64,000 nucleotides of DNA. Source: Rhizobiales bacterium IMCC20636 (GTDB lineage: Bacteria > Pseudomonadota > Alphaproteobacteria > Rhizobiales > GCA-2746425). Of the stretch, positions 1 to 7,844 are shown in pieces (positions within the stretch are counted from its first letter, which is position 1; each line of letters opens with the position of its first letter). Position numbers and translations under genes: made by a program. The DNA lies in the NCBI GenBank assembly GCA_016865015.1, contig CP018226.1, forward strand, positions 3,069,001 to 3,133,000, given 5' to 3'. Below the pieces are notes generated by a model. It did no database searches. It worked only from the letters and a program-made list of their open reading frames with translations, and was not told the origin of the DNA.

Positions 1-1636
1 ACTCCAACTCGTTCAGCGCGAGATCGTATGCCCGACGGTAAGAACAACCGTGTCTAAGTGCGCGATAAAAAGCCTTTGTAAATGCAACTGCTGCATCGTC
101 ACCAATAGAAACAGAGCAGCCAATCACTGCCTCGACATGTGCTTTCACTTGTGTCGCCACGCTCTCAGAGTAACAGGCGTTCAACACGAGACATCGCACA
201 CTTTCACAAAGCTTAACCAACCCCTCTATTGCTGTCGCCGAAACCGTGGCCACATTTCCATTTTTGTCTTCGAAACAAATGAAGCCTTTATCTCCATGTC
301 CGCTAAAATGTAGGATATCTGGGACATTGTTCAGAACTTCCATTTGCACTTGATCGGTCCTTACTGCCCAAGCGTGAGTGACGATTACGTCTTGCTTTGC
401 ATTTTCAACAAGACGGATTTGTTCCTTAAGGTCTCGCGCCTCTTGGTCCAGCCTCAAAGGGTCTGCATCCTTGGGCGATGCACACATCATTAGAACTTTT
501 TTTGAAGGCAATTTATTCTCCTCAAGTAACCGCGCAGTGATAGGGTCAACCTCCTGAGAAAACAGGTCACGCGTGCCTTCCCTAAGGTCATTTATTTTCA
601 GTTTGCCAAACAATGCGGTCCCTTCTGCACCAAGGTACAACCGCCTTTTAAGCGCAGGGTCCGCTTCAAGCAATTCAAGTGCTTTGTCTTCATATGGGCG
701 AAAAGCAGCGCCGAAACGAGCGAAGTGTTCGGCCAATAATTCTCGAACCCGCAGACTATCTTCGGTCTCGTACCAAGCTAGGGTGACACCTTCAAGGCCA
801 TCATAAAAGACTGACTGCAAGCCCTTGGCGAGGCCTTCTCGTGCTTCGATTGATTCAAGGTACGACCCTCGTCTTATAACGTCTTGGCGTTCTTGCAGAT
901 CAACGATTTTTTGGGCCCCAAGTTGGAGCATCTTCGCCTGAACATTTGAAGGTTCTGAATCAAGGTTGGAGAACGGAATTCCAAGGTCGTCGATGCTAAG
1001 GCTAATGTTTTCGATCACTGACCAAACTGAATATTGCTTTACGATCTTGTTGTCATGCTGACCCAAAGCTCGAACCAATTGCGAATTTGAATGCCGAGGG
1101 TGGAACATATTTTCATAAGATCTGTTCAGGCCAACGGTAATCAACGCCAATTTCAAAATTTCATCGTCAGCGGTGTCGATGTCGATCCTGAAGCCATTTA
1201 GATTCAGCTTTGATGGAGAAGTTACTTGGAGGGCAGCTAATATTCTGATTTCTGGCTTAACGGATCCTAGTACATTGCACTCTTCAAGTTTCCCTGCATA
1301 TAACTTTGCAGCGGCTGCTACTGCGGCCGCGATGATTTCAGGGTCGCCTACTTGCTGCAGTAGTACCCGCTCCACCGATTTCATCGAGCCTGTACGAGTG
1401 CCCATCTGCGCAATACAGTTTAGGCACCACCGAGTAATTTTCGGATCCTGCGTTGAACTGAGTAATCCGTTAATAGTTAGTTCGAGACCGTTTCTCACAT
1501 CAGGGGCAAAACGACCGCCGTTTCGGTAAATTCGTGCCACTTCCTGTAGCGATACTTTCTTTCTTCGGTCGTCTCCATTTTCCAACTCATACCGAATAAA
1601 GGTTGCTTTCTCAGGAGGGACATTTCTAATATTCAC
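1..1636 (-). CDS. CHAT-domain protease-like effector (partial)
   Basis: Reading frame of at least 545 codons, open from a GTG at 1636 to the left window edge, so the C-terminus is missing. The C-terminal part is a CHAT (caspase HetF-associated with TPR) domain: a strand of the type KVLMMCASP near residue 400, HFSGHG at 443-448 with the likely catalytic His447, and LNACYS with likely catalytic Cys488. The first 350 or so residues look alpha-helical and HEAT-like, without a recognised family. The GTG start overlaps the TGA of the upstream HARE-HTH gene in a GTGA, so the two are probably translationally coupled. CHAT domains of this subtype are known as protease effectors in bacterial immune modules; target and trigger here are unknown. 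The region looks AT-richer than the genes to its right, which suggests transfer. Confidence 0.85.
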   Translation of the reverse strand, partial: MNIRNVPPEKATFIRYELENGDDRRKKVSLQEVARIYRNGGRFAPDVRNGLELTINGLLSSTQDPKITRWCLNCIAQMGTRTGSMKSVERVLLQQVGDPEIIAAAVAAAAKLYAGKLEECNVLGSVKPEIRILAALQVTSPSKLNLNGFRIDIDTADDEILKLALITVGLNRSYENMFHPRHSNSQLVRALGQHDNKIVKQYSVWSVIENISLSIDDLGIPFSNLDSEPSNVQAKMLQLGAQKIVDLQERQDVIRRGSYLESIEAREGLAKGLQSVFYDGLEGVTLAWYETEDSLRVRELLAEHFARFGAAFRPYEDKALELLEADPALKRRLYLGAEGTALFGKLKINDLREGTRDLFSQEVDPITARLLEENKLPSKKVLMMCASPKDADPLRLDQEARDLKEQIRLVENAKQDVIVTHAWAVRTDQVQMEVLNNVPDILHFSGHGDKGFICFEDKNGNVATVSATAIEGLVKLCESVRCLVLNACYSESVATQVKAHVEAVIGCSVSIGDDAAVAFTKAFYRALRHGCSYRRAYDLALNELE

Positions 1637-2559
1637 TCTTCTACAAGCTCACGCGTCAATATCTTGCGTAAAGTTGTCTGACTCCAAGGTTCAAAGTCAT
1701 CAATATTATTAGGTGGGACAGATAAATTCAGCCAGCAAGGGTCATTCAAAGACAGTTTTTTTGTTGTTGGCTCGAACCAATCTGGGCATTTCCATTCCAT
1801 GACAATAAGAAGAACACTCACACCGTCTTCTCCTTCAGCTTCCAAAACAAAAATTGGTGTCGGCTTCGCTGGATTTTCATTCGCAAACGATTGTGAGGAT
1901 AAGTCTAAATCGAGCAGCAAAATGCCTAGCGCGTTCTCAGTAGCACCATAGTCTTCTTGAGAGAAAAGAGATCTATCGCCAACGGTGACTGCGCCCGGAA
2001 AACCGATAGTTTTTTTGTTAGCAAACGCCTCACGATCATCGCGATACCTTCCAATCCGATAGGAGAGAACTTCACGGTTTCGCCTCACCAAAGAGAAGGT
2101 CCAGACACTGGCATAATTCGAATCGCCCGATACTGGGACATATTTTACAGCTTCGTGCTGTTCGGCTGCTGCAATCATTTTGCCTAGGCTGTGGCAATCG
2201 GAATGCTCAAGCCAGTCTTTTAAGAAACTGCGCCTAATGCCGAGTGCGCTTTCCTTTTGTAAGTCCCTAGTTCGCCTACGAGCAGGGAATTTCTCTTTGA
2301 ATTTTTCAGGAATATTTGGGTCAGATATTAACTCGCATAAAAAAAATATCCCTGGCTCTGTTCGGTAAAACAACGACGATAATCTGTGGTGAAGAATATC
2401 TTCACTCAATCGGGCTTGCAGCGTCTTGTGTTGCGTACTGCCACGTAGGTGCTCAGGCACGATTTTTGCACGATAAGCAGCATCGAGAATGCCCTTGGCG
2501 GACATTGGGCGTCGAGAGGCCCGCAATACTTTGTGAGCAATGTCGAGATACGAGTCCAA
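1633..2559 (-). CDS. HARE-HTH domain protein
   Basis: 308 residues. The first 75 or so residues match the HARE-HTH winged helix-turn-helix fold, with DIAHKVL at the start, PMSAKGILDAAY, and the typical G-T-x-x-x-T-x-x-A-x-L-x-x-D-I stretch near residues 47-62. This fold is found in restriction, chromatin and RNA-polymerase-associated proteins and is thought to sense or bind modified DNA. The remaining 230 residues are not recognised. The start is TTG at 2559: an AAGGAG lies 8 bases before it, whereas another TTG at 2583 has no such site and an in-frame stop lies just upstream of that. The gene overlaps the downstream CHAT gene by 4 bases. My reading is that it is the sensor or adaptor of a two-gene module; the function is not shown by sequence alone. 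Confidence 0.8.
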   Translation of the reverse strand: MDSYLDIAHKVLRASRRPMSAKGILDAAYRAKIVPEHLRGSTQHKTLQARLSEDILHHRLSSLFYRTEPGIFFLCELISDPNIPEKFKEKFPARRRTRDLQKESALGIRRSFLKDWLEHSDCHSLGKMIAAAEQHEAVKYVPVSGDSNYASVWTFSLVRRNREVLSYRIGRYRDDREAFANKKTIGFPGAVTVGDRSLFSQEDYGATENALGILLLDLDLSSQSFANENPAKPTPIFVLEAEGEDGVSVLLIVMEWKCPDWFEPTTKKLSLNDPCWLNLSVPPNNIDDFEPWSQTTLRKILTRELVEE

Positions 2560-2925
2560 ACGTGTTTCTCCTTCTGAATTCAACTGTAGATCTTGTTATT
2601 GGATTTCTCAAGACAAGAGCGCGGGCATAAGTATGTTGCGAAGGCCTCTTATGCCGAATGGTTTCCTCGACGAAAAGCGCCGCAGCCTCTTTGAATATTC
2701 TTCAACTGCAGCTTTAGGCCGAAAGCAAAAATTGAGCTATAGTGTTTGCTCAGACCCTTAGTATCGATTCAAATACGTGTGATAAAAATTAAACCTGTTT
2801 GCCTCAGGTCAGCCGAATTGATGCTGTGTTCGCCGACTTTGCCTCATCCCACGTCTTGCAATCCGGAACAATCCCCCCGCCCGCTCGTTTCCTCCACAAC
2901 ACACGTTCGAACGAGGAGGTACACC
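2560..2925. other. 366-base spacer at the edge of the accessory module
   Basis: AT-rich spacer between the divergently transcribed HARE-HTH gene and the flavin reductase gene. I see no convincing gene, tRNA or mobile-element end in it. It must hold both promoters. Short sequences CCTCC (near 2891-2895) and GGAGG (2915-2919) close to the reductase start can pair and could mask its ribosome binding site. Confidence 0.5.
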
Positions 2926-3591
2926 ATGACCCACACCGTCAAAATCATCGCCATTGAATCCGTCACCCGTGACGTTGATCGATATGTGCTGGAAAAACCC
3001 GAGGGATTTGACTTCACGCCCGGTCAGGCGACGGAGGTATCCATTGATAAGCCGCAGTGGCGGGAGGAGAAGCGGCCTTTTACATTTACCTGTCTGCCCA
3101 ATTGGGACTGTCTGGAATTCACCATCAAACATTATCCCGATCATGACGGGGTGACAGAGGCGCTGTGCGACCTTTCGGTCGGCGATGCGCTGGTGATTGA
3201 TGATCCCTGGGGCACCATCGCATATAAAGGGCCGGGCACCTTCATTGCCGGGGGCGCCGGTGTGACGCCCTTTATTGCGATTTTGCGCAATCTGGAAGTT
3301 TTGGGCAAGCTGGCCGGGCATCGGCTGATCCTTGCCAACAAGACCGAGGCCGACATCATCAACCGCGCTGAATTTGACGCCATGGAAGGGCTGGAGATTG
3401 TTCATGTGCTGAGCGATGAAGACAAGCCCGGCTTTGAACATGGCCGCGTCGACAAGGCGCTGTTGCAGCGGCACATCGATGATTTTTCGCAGGACCTGTA
3501 TCTGTGCGGCCCGGAACCGATGCAGGACGCGGTGAAAAGCGCGCTGAAGGAACTGGGCGCTGATCCGGAGTCGGTTACCTTTGAAAAATAG
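2926..3591 (+). CDS. Flavodoxin/ferredoxin reductase-like FAD-binding oxidoreductase
   Basis: 221-residue protein of the ferredoxin-NADP reductase superfamily. The N-terminal FAD barrel carries RPFT at 50-53, the NAD(P) domain starts with GGAGVTP at 109-115, and a CGPEPM motif typical of the nucleotide-binding C-terminus lies near residue 195. It has no iron-sulfur or heme domain, so it should pass electrons between NAD(P)H and a separate carrier. The ATG at 2926 is preceded by a strong GAGGAGG at 2913-2919; longer readings from upstream non-ATG codons cover noncoding sequence. It stands alone, followed by a convergent LysR gene. The substrate or partner cannot be told from sequence. Confidence 0.85.
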   Translation: MTHTVKIIAIESVTRDVDRYVLEKPEGFDFTPGQATEVSIDKPQWREEKRPFTFTCLPNWDCLEFTIKHYPDHDGVTEALCDLSVGDALVIDDPWGTIAYKGPGTFIAGGAGVTPFIAILRNLEVLGKLAGHRLILANKTEADIINRAEFDAMEGLEIVHVLSDEDKPGFEHGRVDKALLQRHIDDFSQDLYLCGPEPMQDAVKSALKELGADPESVTFEK

Positions 3592-3687
3592 AGTTTTGGG
3601 CTGACCTGACCCGGCCGGTTTTTGGCCGAAACTGCGTGTGATCACACGGTGGCGCGCAGCTGTCGGCCAGCACCTCCAGCCTTCCGC

Positions 3688-4590
3688 TCAGGCATTGTCC
3701 GGGGCGATCAGGTGGCTTTTGTCCCGCAGACGCTTGCAGACATGTCTGGTGAAGGCCGAGACCTTTGCCGAGCGGCGGACATCCGGGTGGACCAGAACCC
3801 ACAGTGAGGTTTCCATTTCCCTGAAAGCTGGCAGCAGTTTTTGCAGCTTGCCGTTGCTGTCGCCGAGGAAACAGGGCAGCACGCCGACCGCGCCGTTCTG
3901 GATGCAGGACCGGATGGACGGGAACGTATCGGCGGTCACCTTGATGGATGTGGCGGGAATGTTGCTCTCCAGCCAGGCCGCAACCGGTGAGCCGATCATG
4001 GACTGGCCGGTGCCGATCCACGGACAGGTTTTCAGATCATCGAGGGTTGGCTCTGGGGGAAGCTCTGCCGCCAGTGACACTGCGCCATACACCGCAAGGG
4101 GTACGGAAGAAACGCGTTGCCCGACGAGATGCTCGGGTGGCGTCTTGGAAACCCGGATGGCGACATCGGCATCGCGTCTGGTCAGGCTGAGGCGCTCATT
4201 CGTGACCGTGACATCCAGCTGGATCAGAGGGTTCTTTCGGCTGAATTCCAGAAAGATGTCCGGCAGGATATTTTCCAGAAAGGTATCCGTGGTGGTAACC
4301 GTCAACCGGCCTTCAAACCGCACATCCTGACCGGCGATGTCCCGATTGATGACGGCGATGCTCTCCTGAACCTCCCGCGCGGTCTTGAGCAGCGCCTCGC
4401 ATTGCAGGGTTGGCGTGTAGCCGGACTGCAGCCGGTCAAACAGGCGGATGCCCCTGTCCTCTTCAAATCGGGATATGCGGCGCAGGACGGTGCTGCCATT
4501 GACCCCGAGTTTTCGGGCAGCGGCAATCGCCGAGCCGGAATCCGCGACAGCGATGACATATCTGAAAATGTCCCAATCTTCATTCTGCAT
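3688..4590 (-). CDS. LysR-family transcriptional regulator
   Basis: 300 residues. The N-terminal helix-turn-helix (residues 1-60, with SAIAAARKLGVNGSTVLRRI) is followed by a LysR-type periplasmic-binding-fold effector domain from about residue 85. The subtype, opening with D-W-D-I-F-R-Y, resembles the alphaproteobacterial LysR branch whose members often control neighbouring genes. It is divergent from the cytochrome c' gene, with a 98-base spacer that could hold a shared operator. The start is set at the ATG at 4590, seven codons after a possible TTG at 4611; neither has a clear Shine-Dalgarno sequence, so the start is uncertain. The effector is unknown. Confidence 0.85.
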   Translation of the reverse strand: MQNEDWDIFRYVIAVADSGSAIAAARKLGVNGSTVLRRISRFEEDRGIRLFDRLQSGYTPTLQCEALLKTAREVQESIAVINRDIAGQDVRFEGRLTVTTTDTFLENILPDIFLEFSRKNPLIQLDVTVTNERLSLTRRDADVAIRVSKTPPEHLVGQRVSSVPLAVYGAVSLAAELPPEPTLDDLKTCPWIGTGQSMIGSPVAAWLESNIPATSIKVTADTFPSIRSCIQNGAVGVLPCFLGDSNGKLQKLLPAFREMETSLWVLVHPDVRRSAKVSAFTRHVCKRLRDKSHLIAPDNA

Positions 4591-4688
4591 AATTGCAGAG
4601 AGTGCATGCAATTTTTACTATTGTCGAGCTAAAATGCAGAGCGTAACCTTGCCGGAAGGGCTGAACCCGGTTCTTTAAGGAGATAACT

Positions 4689-5132
4689 ATGAAACGCACA
4701 TTTGTAGCAGCCGCTCTGCTGGCCGCTTTTTCAATCGGGCCGGTGATTGCCGCCGATGATCCCATCGCGACGCGCAAAGCCATCATGCAGAATGTCGGGG
4801 CCGCAACCGGGGCTGGCGCAGGCATGGTCAAGGGCGAGACCGAGTTCAACGCCGTGACCGCCGCTCTGGTGCTGCGGACCATGAACACCGCAGCTTTGGG
4901 CTTTGGTGAGCTGTTTCCGGAAGGGTCCGAAAGCGGCGGCAAAACCACCGCAGCGCCGAGCATCTGGGATGATCGCGCAGGCTTTGAGATGGTTTTGGCC
5001 AAGTTTCAGTCCGATACGGCAGCGGGTATTGCCGCAAAGCCAGCCGATCTTGATGCCTTCAAGGCCGTCTTTGGCGCTGCAACGGCCAATTGCGCCGCCT
5101 GCCACAAGGATTATCGCGTCAAAAAGGAATAG
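4689..5132 (+). CDS. Cytochrome c' family protein, exported
   Basis: 147 residues. A signal peptide (K-R at the N-terminus, hydrophobic core to about residue 20, cleavage near VIA-A) precedes a helical domain that ends in a heme-binding CAACH at 135-139. A C-terminal single CxxCH in a roughly 125-residue mature protein is the signature of cytochrome c', a periplasmic four-helix-bundle heme protein linked to NO binding or electron transfer. AAGGAGAT lies just before the ATG. It is transcribed divergently from a LysR regulator gene, which may control it. It depends on the Ccm system, whose ccmI-E-F-H genes lie at 54-58 kb. Confidence 0.88.
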   Translation: MKRTFVAAALLAAFSIGPVIAADDPIATRKAIMQNVGAATGAGAGMVKGETEFNAVTAALVLRTMNTAALGFGELFPEGSESGGKTTAAPSIWDDRAGFEMVLAKFQSDTAAGIAAKPADLDAFKAVFGAATANCAACHKDYRVKKE

Positions 5133-5161
5133 CGAAAGCCGTTTCTGCGCAAGACATAGGG

Positions 5162-5186
5162 TGATCGGGGCTGACGGCTCCGATCA
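5162..5186. terminator. Hairpin between convergent cytochrome c' and enol-lactonase genes
   Basis: Imperfect inverted repeat with 9-base arms (5162-5170 and 5178-5186, one G-T pair) in the 72-base gap between two convergent genes. There is no clear T-run on either side, so rho-independent function is uncertain. Confidence 0.35.
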
Positions 5187-5204
5187 TAACCAGTCGCCGG
5201 GTCT

Positions 5205-6014
5205 CTAACCGGCCTTTGGCCACAGGCCCGCATCATCAAAAAACGCCTTGATCATGTCGGCCAGCATTTCCGGCTGTTCGATGCATGGCAGATGTCCGGC
5301 ATGTTTGATCACTTCAAACCGTGAATTCGGGATGAGTTTTGCCAGTTCGGCCACCACAGCGGGCGGCGTTGCGCCATCCTGATCGCCGACGACACACAGG
5401 GTCGGCACTTTCACATTGGCGCATTGTTCGGTGAAATCAGCATCCCGGATAGAAGCGCAACTGGCGGTGTAGCCAGCGTCGAGCTGGCGGCACAGCATGG
5501 TCCTGTAGCCTTCATAACTTTCCGCATGGTTTTGCGGATATTCCTTTGAAAACCAGCGTTGCATGATGCCATCGGCGAGGGATTCAATGCCGCCCGCATT
5601 GACCGCGTCGATGCGGCCATTCCACAAATCGTCAGTGCCGATTTTATGAGCAGTGTCACACAGCACCATGGCGCGGACCAGATCAGGCCGTTTGGCGTAG
5701 AGGCCCTGGGCAATCAGCCCGCCAATGGACAGGCCGACAATGATGGCGTTCTTCTGGCCCAGATGGTCGAGCAGCGCTTCCAGATCGGCCACATGATCAT
5801 CCATGGTGTAGGGCGTGGTGCCCAGACCGGACAGGCCGTGGCCGCGCTTGTCATAGGTGAGAATGGCGCATTCGCCGACAAAGCGGACGATGACATCGCG
5901 CCAGATGCGAAAATCAGTGCCAAGCGAGTTGGAAAACACCAGCAAGGGCGAGCCTTCCGGCGCGCCGATGACCTGATAATGAAGATTGACGCCATTGATG
6001 TTTGAAAACTGCAT
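5205..6014 (-). CDS. pcaD: 3-oxoadipate enol-lactonase
   Basis: 269-residue alpha/beta hydrolase, the usual PcaD length. It has the characteristic NSLGTDFRIW at 29-38, DKRGHGLS, the nucleophile elbow GLSIGG with Ser96, and HAGH with catalytic His241. The enzyme hydrolyses 3-oxoadipate enol-lactone to 3-oxoadipate in the protocatechuate branch of the beta-ketoadipate pathway. The ATG at 6014 has a purine-rich site before it and fits the family's usual M-x-F-x-x-I-N-G start; an 18-residue longer reading is unlikely. No other pca gene is in the window, so it is an isolated member here. Another carboxyl-ester hydrolase role is possible but less likely. Confidence 0.8.
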   Translation of the reverse strand: MQFSNINGVNLHYQVIGAPEGSPLLVFSNSLGTDFRIWRDVIVRFVGECAILTYDKRGHGLSGLGTTPYTMDDHVADLEALLDHLGQKNAIIVGLSIGGLIAQGLYAKRPDLVRAMVLCDTAHKIGTDDLWNGRIDAVNAGGIESLADGIMQRWFSKEYPQNHAESYEGYRTMLCRQLDAGYTASCASIRDADFTEQCANVKVPTLCVVGDQDGATPPAVVAELAKLIPNSRFEVIKHAGHLPCIEQPEMLADMIKAFFDDAGLWPKAG

Positions 6015-6121
6015 GCCCTGCCTCACTTGAAAAATCCGGCAGCCAGAGTGGCGGCCAGATTCTTTCAATAAAGCAGGTTCGGGTGTTTTGAAACCGTTTC
6101 AACAAACCCGTTTGGCGGGGA

Positions 6122-6973
6122 TCAGTGCGCCAGAAGCAGTGGACGTTTCGCGCCCGCCAGCATTTTTGCCGTTGTGCTGCCCAGGAACCAGTCCTGCAGC
6201 CGTGTGTGGCCATAGCCACCCATGACGATCAGCTCTGCGTCCATATCGCTGGCATGGCGGATCAGCGTGTCGGCGACCGTGCGCCCTTCGCTGGCCAGTG
6301 GCGTGACAGAGAGCGGGATATCATGACGGGCGAGATAGCCGGCAAGATCGGCACCGGGCTCATCACCATAGCGCTCGGTTGCGCTGGTCGGGTCAACCAT
6401 GGCGATCTGGACATCATCGGCATTTCCCAGAAGCTCCAGAGCATGGCGTATGGCGATGGACGCCTGCGCCCCGCCATCCCAGGCCAGCATGACCCGCTTC
6501 AGATCATTCAGCGGGCACGGTTTGCCATTCATGATCAGAACCGGCCGGCCGGTATCATACAACGCGCCGCGCAGCGCCTGCTGCATCAGATAGCTGTCCG
6601 GATCATAGGTTCCGGTGAACACGCACAAATCGGAAAAGCGGGCGCGGCGGCTGGTTTCACGTGCCATGATACCGCTCTGGCTGAACTCCTGAGACACGTC
6701 GAATGTCAGCGGTTCAGCTGGCAGGTGGCTGGATATCCAGGCCTCCATGGTGTCCACCTTGGCGGAGATTTCCTGCTGCATGTCGGCAAATTGGGCACCC
6801 CAGATTTCGAAGGCCCCGGCACCATAGCCCGATGACATGGGCGGCTGTGGTGTCAGCCCAATCACGACCACGCTCAAATGCGCATCCAGCGCAGCAGCCA
6901 AATTCACCGCTTCTGCGATGGTCGCATTGTCATCGTCCACATTATGCAGGGCGATTATGGTCTTGTAAGGCAT
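6122..6973 (-). CDS. Universal stress protein, tandem UspA domains
   Basis: 283 residues made of two UspA-like halves. The C-terminal half ends in the ATP-binding pattern G-x-x-G-x9-G-S/T, seen as GGYGHTRLQDWFLGST, and RPLLLAH. The N-terminal half (residues 1-140) is a diverged copy without a clear second nucleotide motif. Tandem Usp proteins are cytoplasmic and are induced by starvation, low oxygen or redox stress. It lies downstream of a DksA/TraR-like gene and another Usp gene on the same strand, so the three may be a stress cluster. Confidence 0.88.
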   Translation of the reverse strand: MPYKTIIALHNVDDDNATIAEAVNLAAALDAHLSVVVIGLTPQPPMSSGYGAGAFEIWGAQFADMQQEISAKVDTMEAWISSHLPAEPLTFDVSQEFSQSGIMARETSRRARFSDLCVFTGTYDPDSYLMQQALRGALYDTGRPVLIMNGKPCPLNDLKRVMLAWDGGAQASIAIRHALELLGNADDVQIAMVDPTSATERYGDEPGADLAGYLARHDIPLSVTPLASEGRTVADTLIRHASDMDAELIVMGGYGHTRLQDWFLGSTTAKMLAGAKRPLLLAH

Positions 6974-7012
6974 GTGTTTTCCTTTCGTCTGGGCTTATGC
7001 GGCCAATGTTAT

Positions 7013-7333
7013 TCAGGCTTTTGCGGCGCAATCCCGGCACAAGGCCGCCATTGGCACCACATCAAGGCGCTCCTTGGAAATCGGTTCTTCGCATTGAACG
7101 CAGATACCGTATGTACCGTTTTCGATGCGGTCCAATGCGGCGTCGATGGCTTTCAGTTCCTGCAGCCCGGATTGCCCCAGAGACTCCATCACCTCATCGC
7201 CTTCGCTTTCCACAGCGCGCTCTTCGACATCCGGATCTTTCTTCTGATCCAGATCATGTTCAATCGCTGTCAGCCGCGCATTGAGTTCTTCCTGCCTGCT
7301 CAGCAGACGCGCTTTGTAAGTATCAATTTCCAT
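7013..7333 (-). CDS. DksA/TraR-family C4 zinc-finger protein
   Basis: 106 residues: an N-terminal coiled coil (residues 5-72, rich in acidic residues) and a C-terminal zinc finger with Cys78, Cys81, Cys99 and Cys102 in the pattern CVQC...CRDC. This is the fold of DksA/TraR proteins, which enter the RNA polymerase secondary channel. The protein is shorter than classical DksA (about 150 residues), like the short stress-linked members often found beside Usp genes. It sits between two Usp genes on the same strand. I do not assign it to dksA itself. Confidence 0.85.
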   Translation of the reverse strand: MEIDTYKARLLSRQEELNARLTAIEHDLDQKKDPDVEERAVESEGDEVMESLGQSGLQELKAIDAALDRIENGTYGICVQCEEPISKERLDVVPMAALCRDCAAKA

Positions 7334-7350
7334 GGTTTCTTCCTGATAAT

Positions 7351-7761
7351 CTACCGGTCAACGAGAACCGGGCACTTTGCATGACGCACAACGCGCGATG
7401 CGGTGGAGCCGAGAAAATAATCTGCCAGACCCGGACTGTGAGATGCGATGATGATCAGCCCGACTTCGAGCTGTTCTGCCGCTGCGACAATGGCACTGGC
7501 AGGCGAGCCGCGCCGAACTTCCAGCGTGACGTTTGCAGACGATCCGTAAGTTGCCTCTTCAAGCGCCTTGTGGGCGTTTGACGACAGGTCCCTGACTACG
7601 GCATCCGGCAGTTCGGCCGCCACATAGCCCGGAATATCCTCAACAACATTCAACACGATGATGCTGCCATCGGGATCAAGCAGCTTCTCGGCAATGCCAA
7701 GAATCTTCTTGCCGTGACCGACATCACTCAAATCTATGGGAACCAGAATTTTACTGTACAT
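7351..7761 (-). CDS. Universal stress protein, single UspA domain
   Basis: 136 residues, the normal single-domain length. It begins YSKILVPID and ends with the nucleotide-binding stretch HSPGLADYFLGSTASRVV followed by CPVLV. The start at the ATG 7761 fits the family; 22 further codons upstream are readable but lie over a putative FNR-type box. The gene precedes the DksA/TraR and tandem Usp genes on the same strand, 17 bases before the former. An FNR/FixK-like palindrome centred about 60 bases upstream suggests induction when oxygen is low. Confidence 0.88.
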   Translation of the reverse strand: MYSKILVPIDLSDVGHGKKILGIAEKLLDPDGSIIVLNVVEDIPGYVAAELPDAVVRDLSSNAHKALEEATYGSSANVTLEVRRGSPASAIVAAAEQLEVGLIIIASHSPGLADYFLGSTASRVVRHAKCPVLVDR

Positions 7762-7813
7762 GACCCTCTCCTCAGTTGGTGAAATATACATAGACCGATC
7801 AGCCGAAGCTGCA

Positions 7814-7827
7814 TTGACCTGCATCAA
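7814..7827 (-). promoter_or_regulatory. Candidate FNR/FixK-type box
   Basis: TTGACCTGCATCAA matches the FNR/FixK consensus TTGAT-N4-ATCAA at 9 of 10 specified positions. It lies 52 bases before the ATG of the Usp gene at 7761, a plausible activator position. I infer that it controls the Usp / DksA-like / Usp cluster under low oxygen. Confidence 0.5.
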
Positions 7828-7844
7828 TTCAGGCGAGCGTCCGG

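Noticed and set aside
2900-2912. GTTCGAAC resembling a tRNA T-loop
   Set aside because: No acceptor, D or anticodon stems around it.
2809-3645. Long minus-strand frame opposite the flavin reductase
   Set aside because: Antisense shadow of a clear FNR-superfamily gene; no family resemblance.
3595-3645. GC-rich hairpin CGGCC...GGCCG between the flavin reductase and LysR genes
   Set aside because: Short stem and poor T-run on either strand; not enough to call a terminator.
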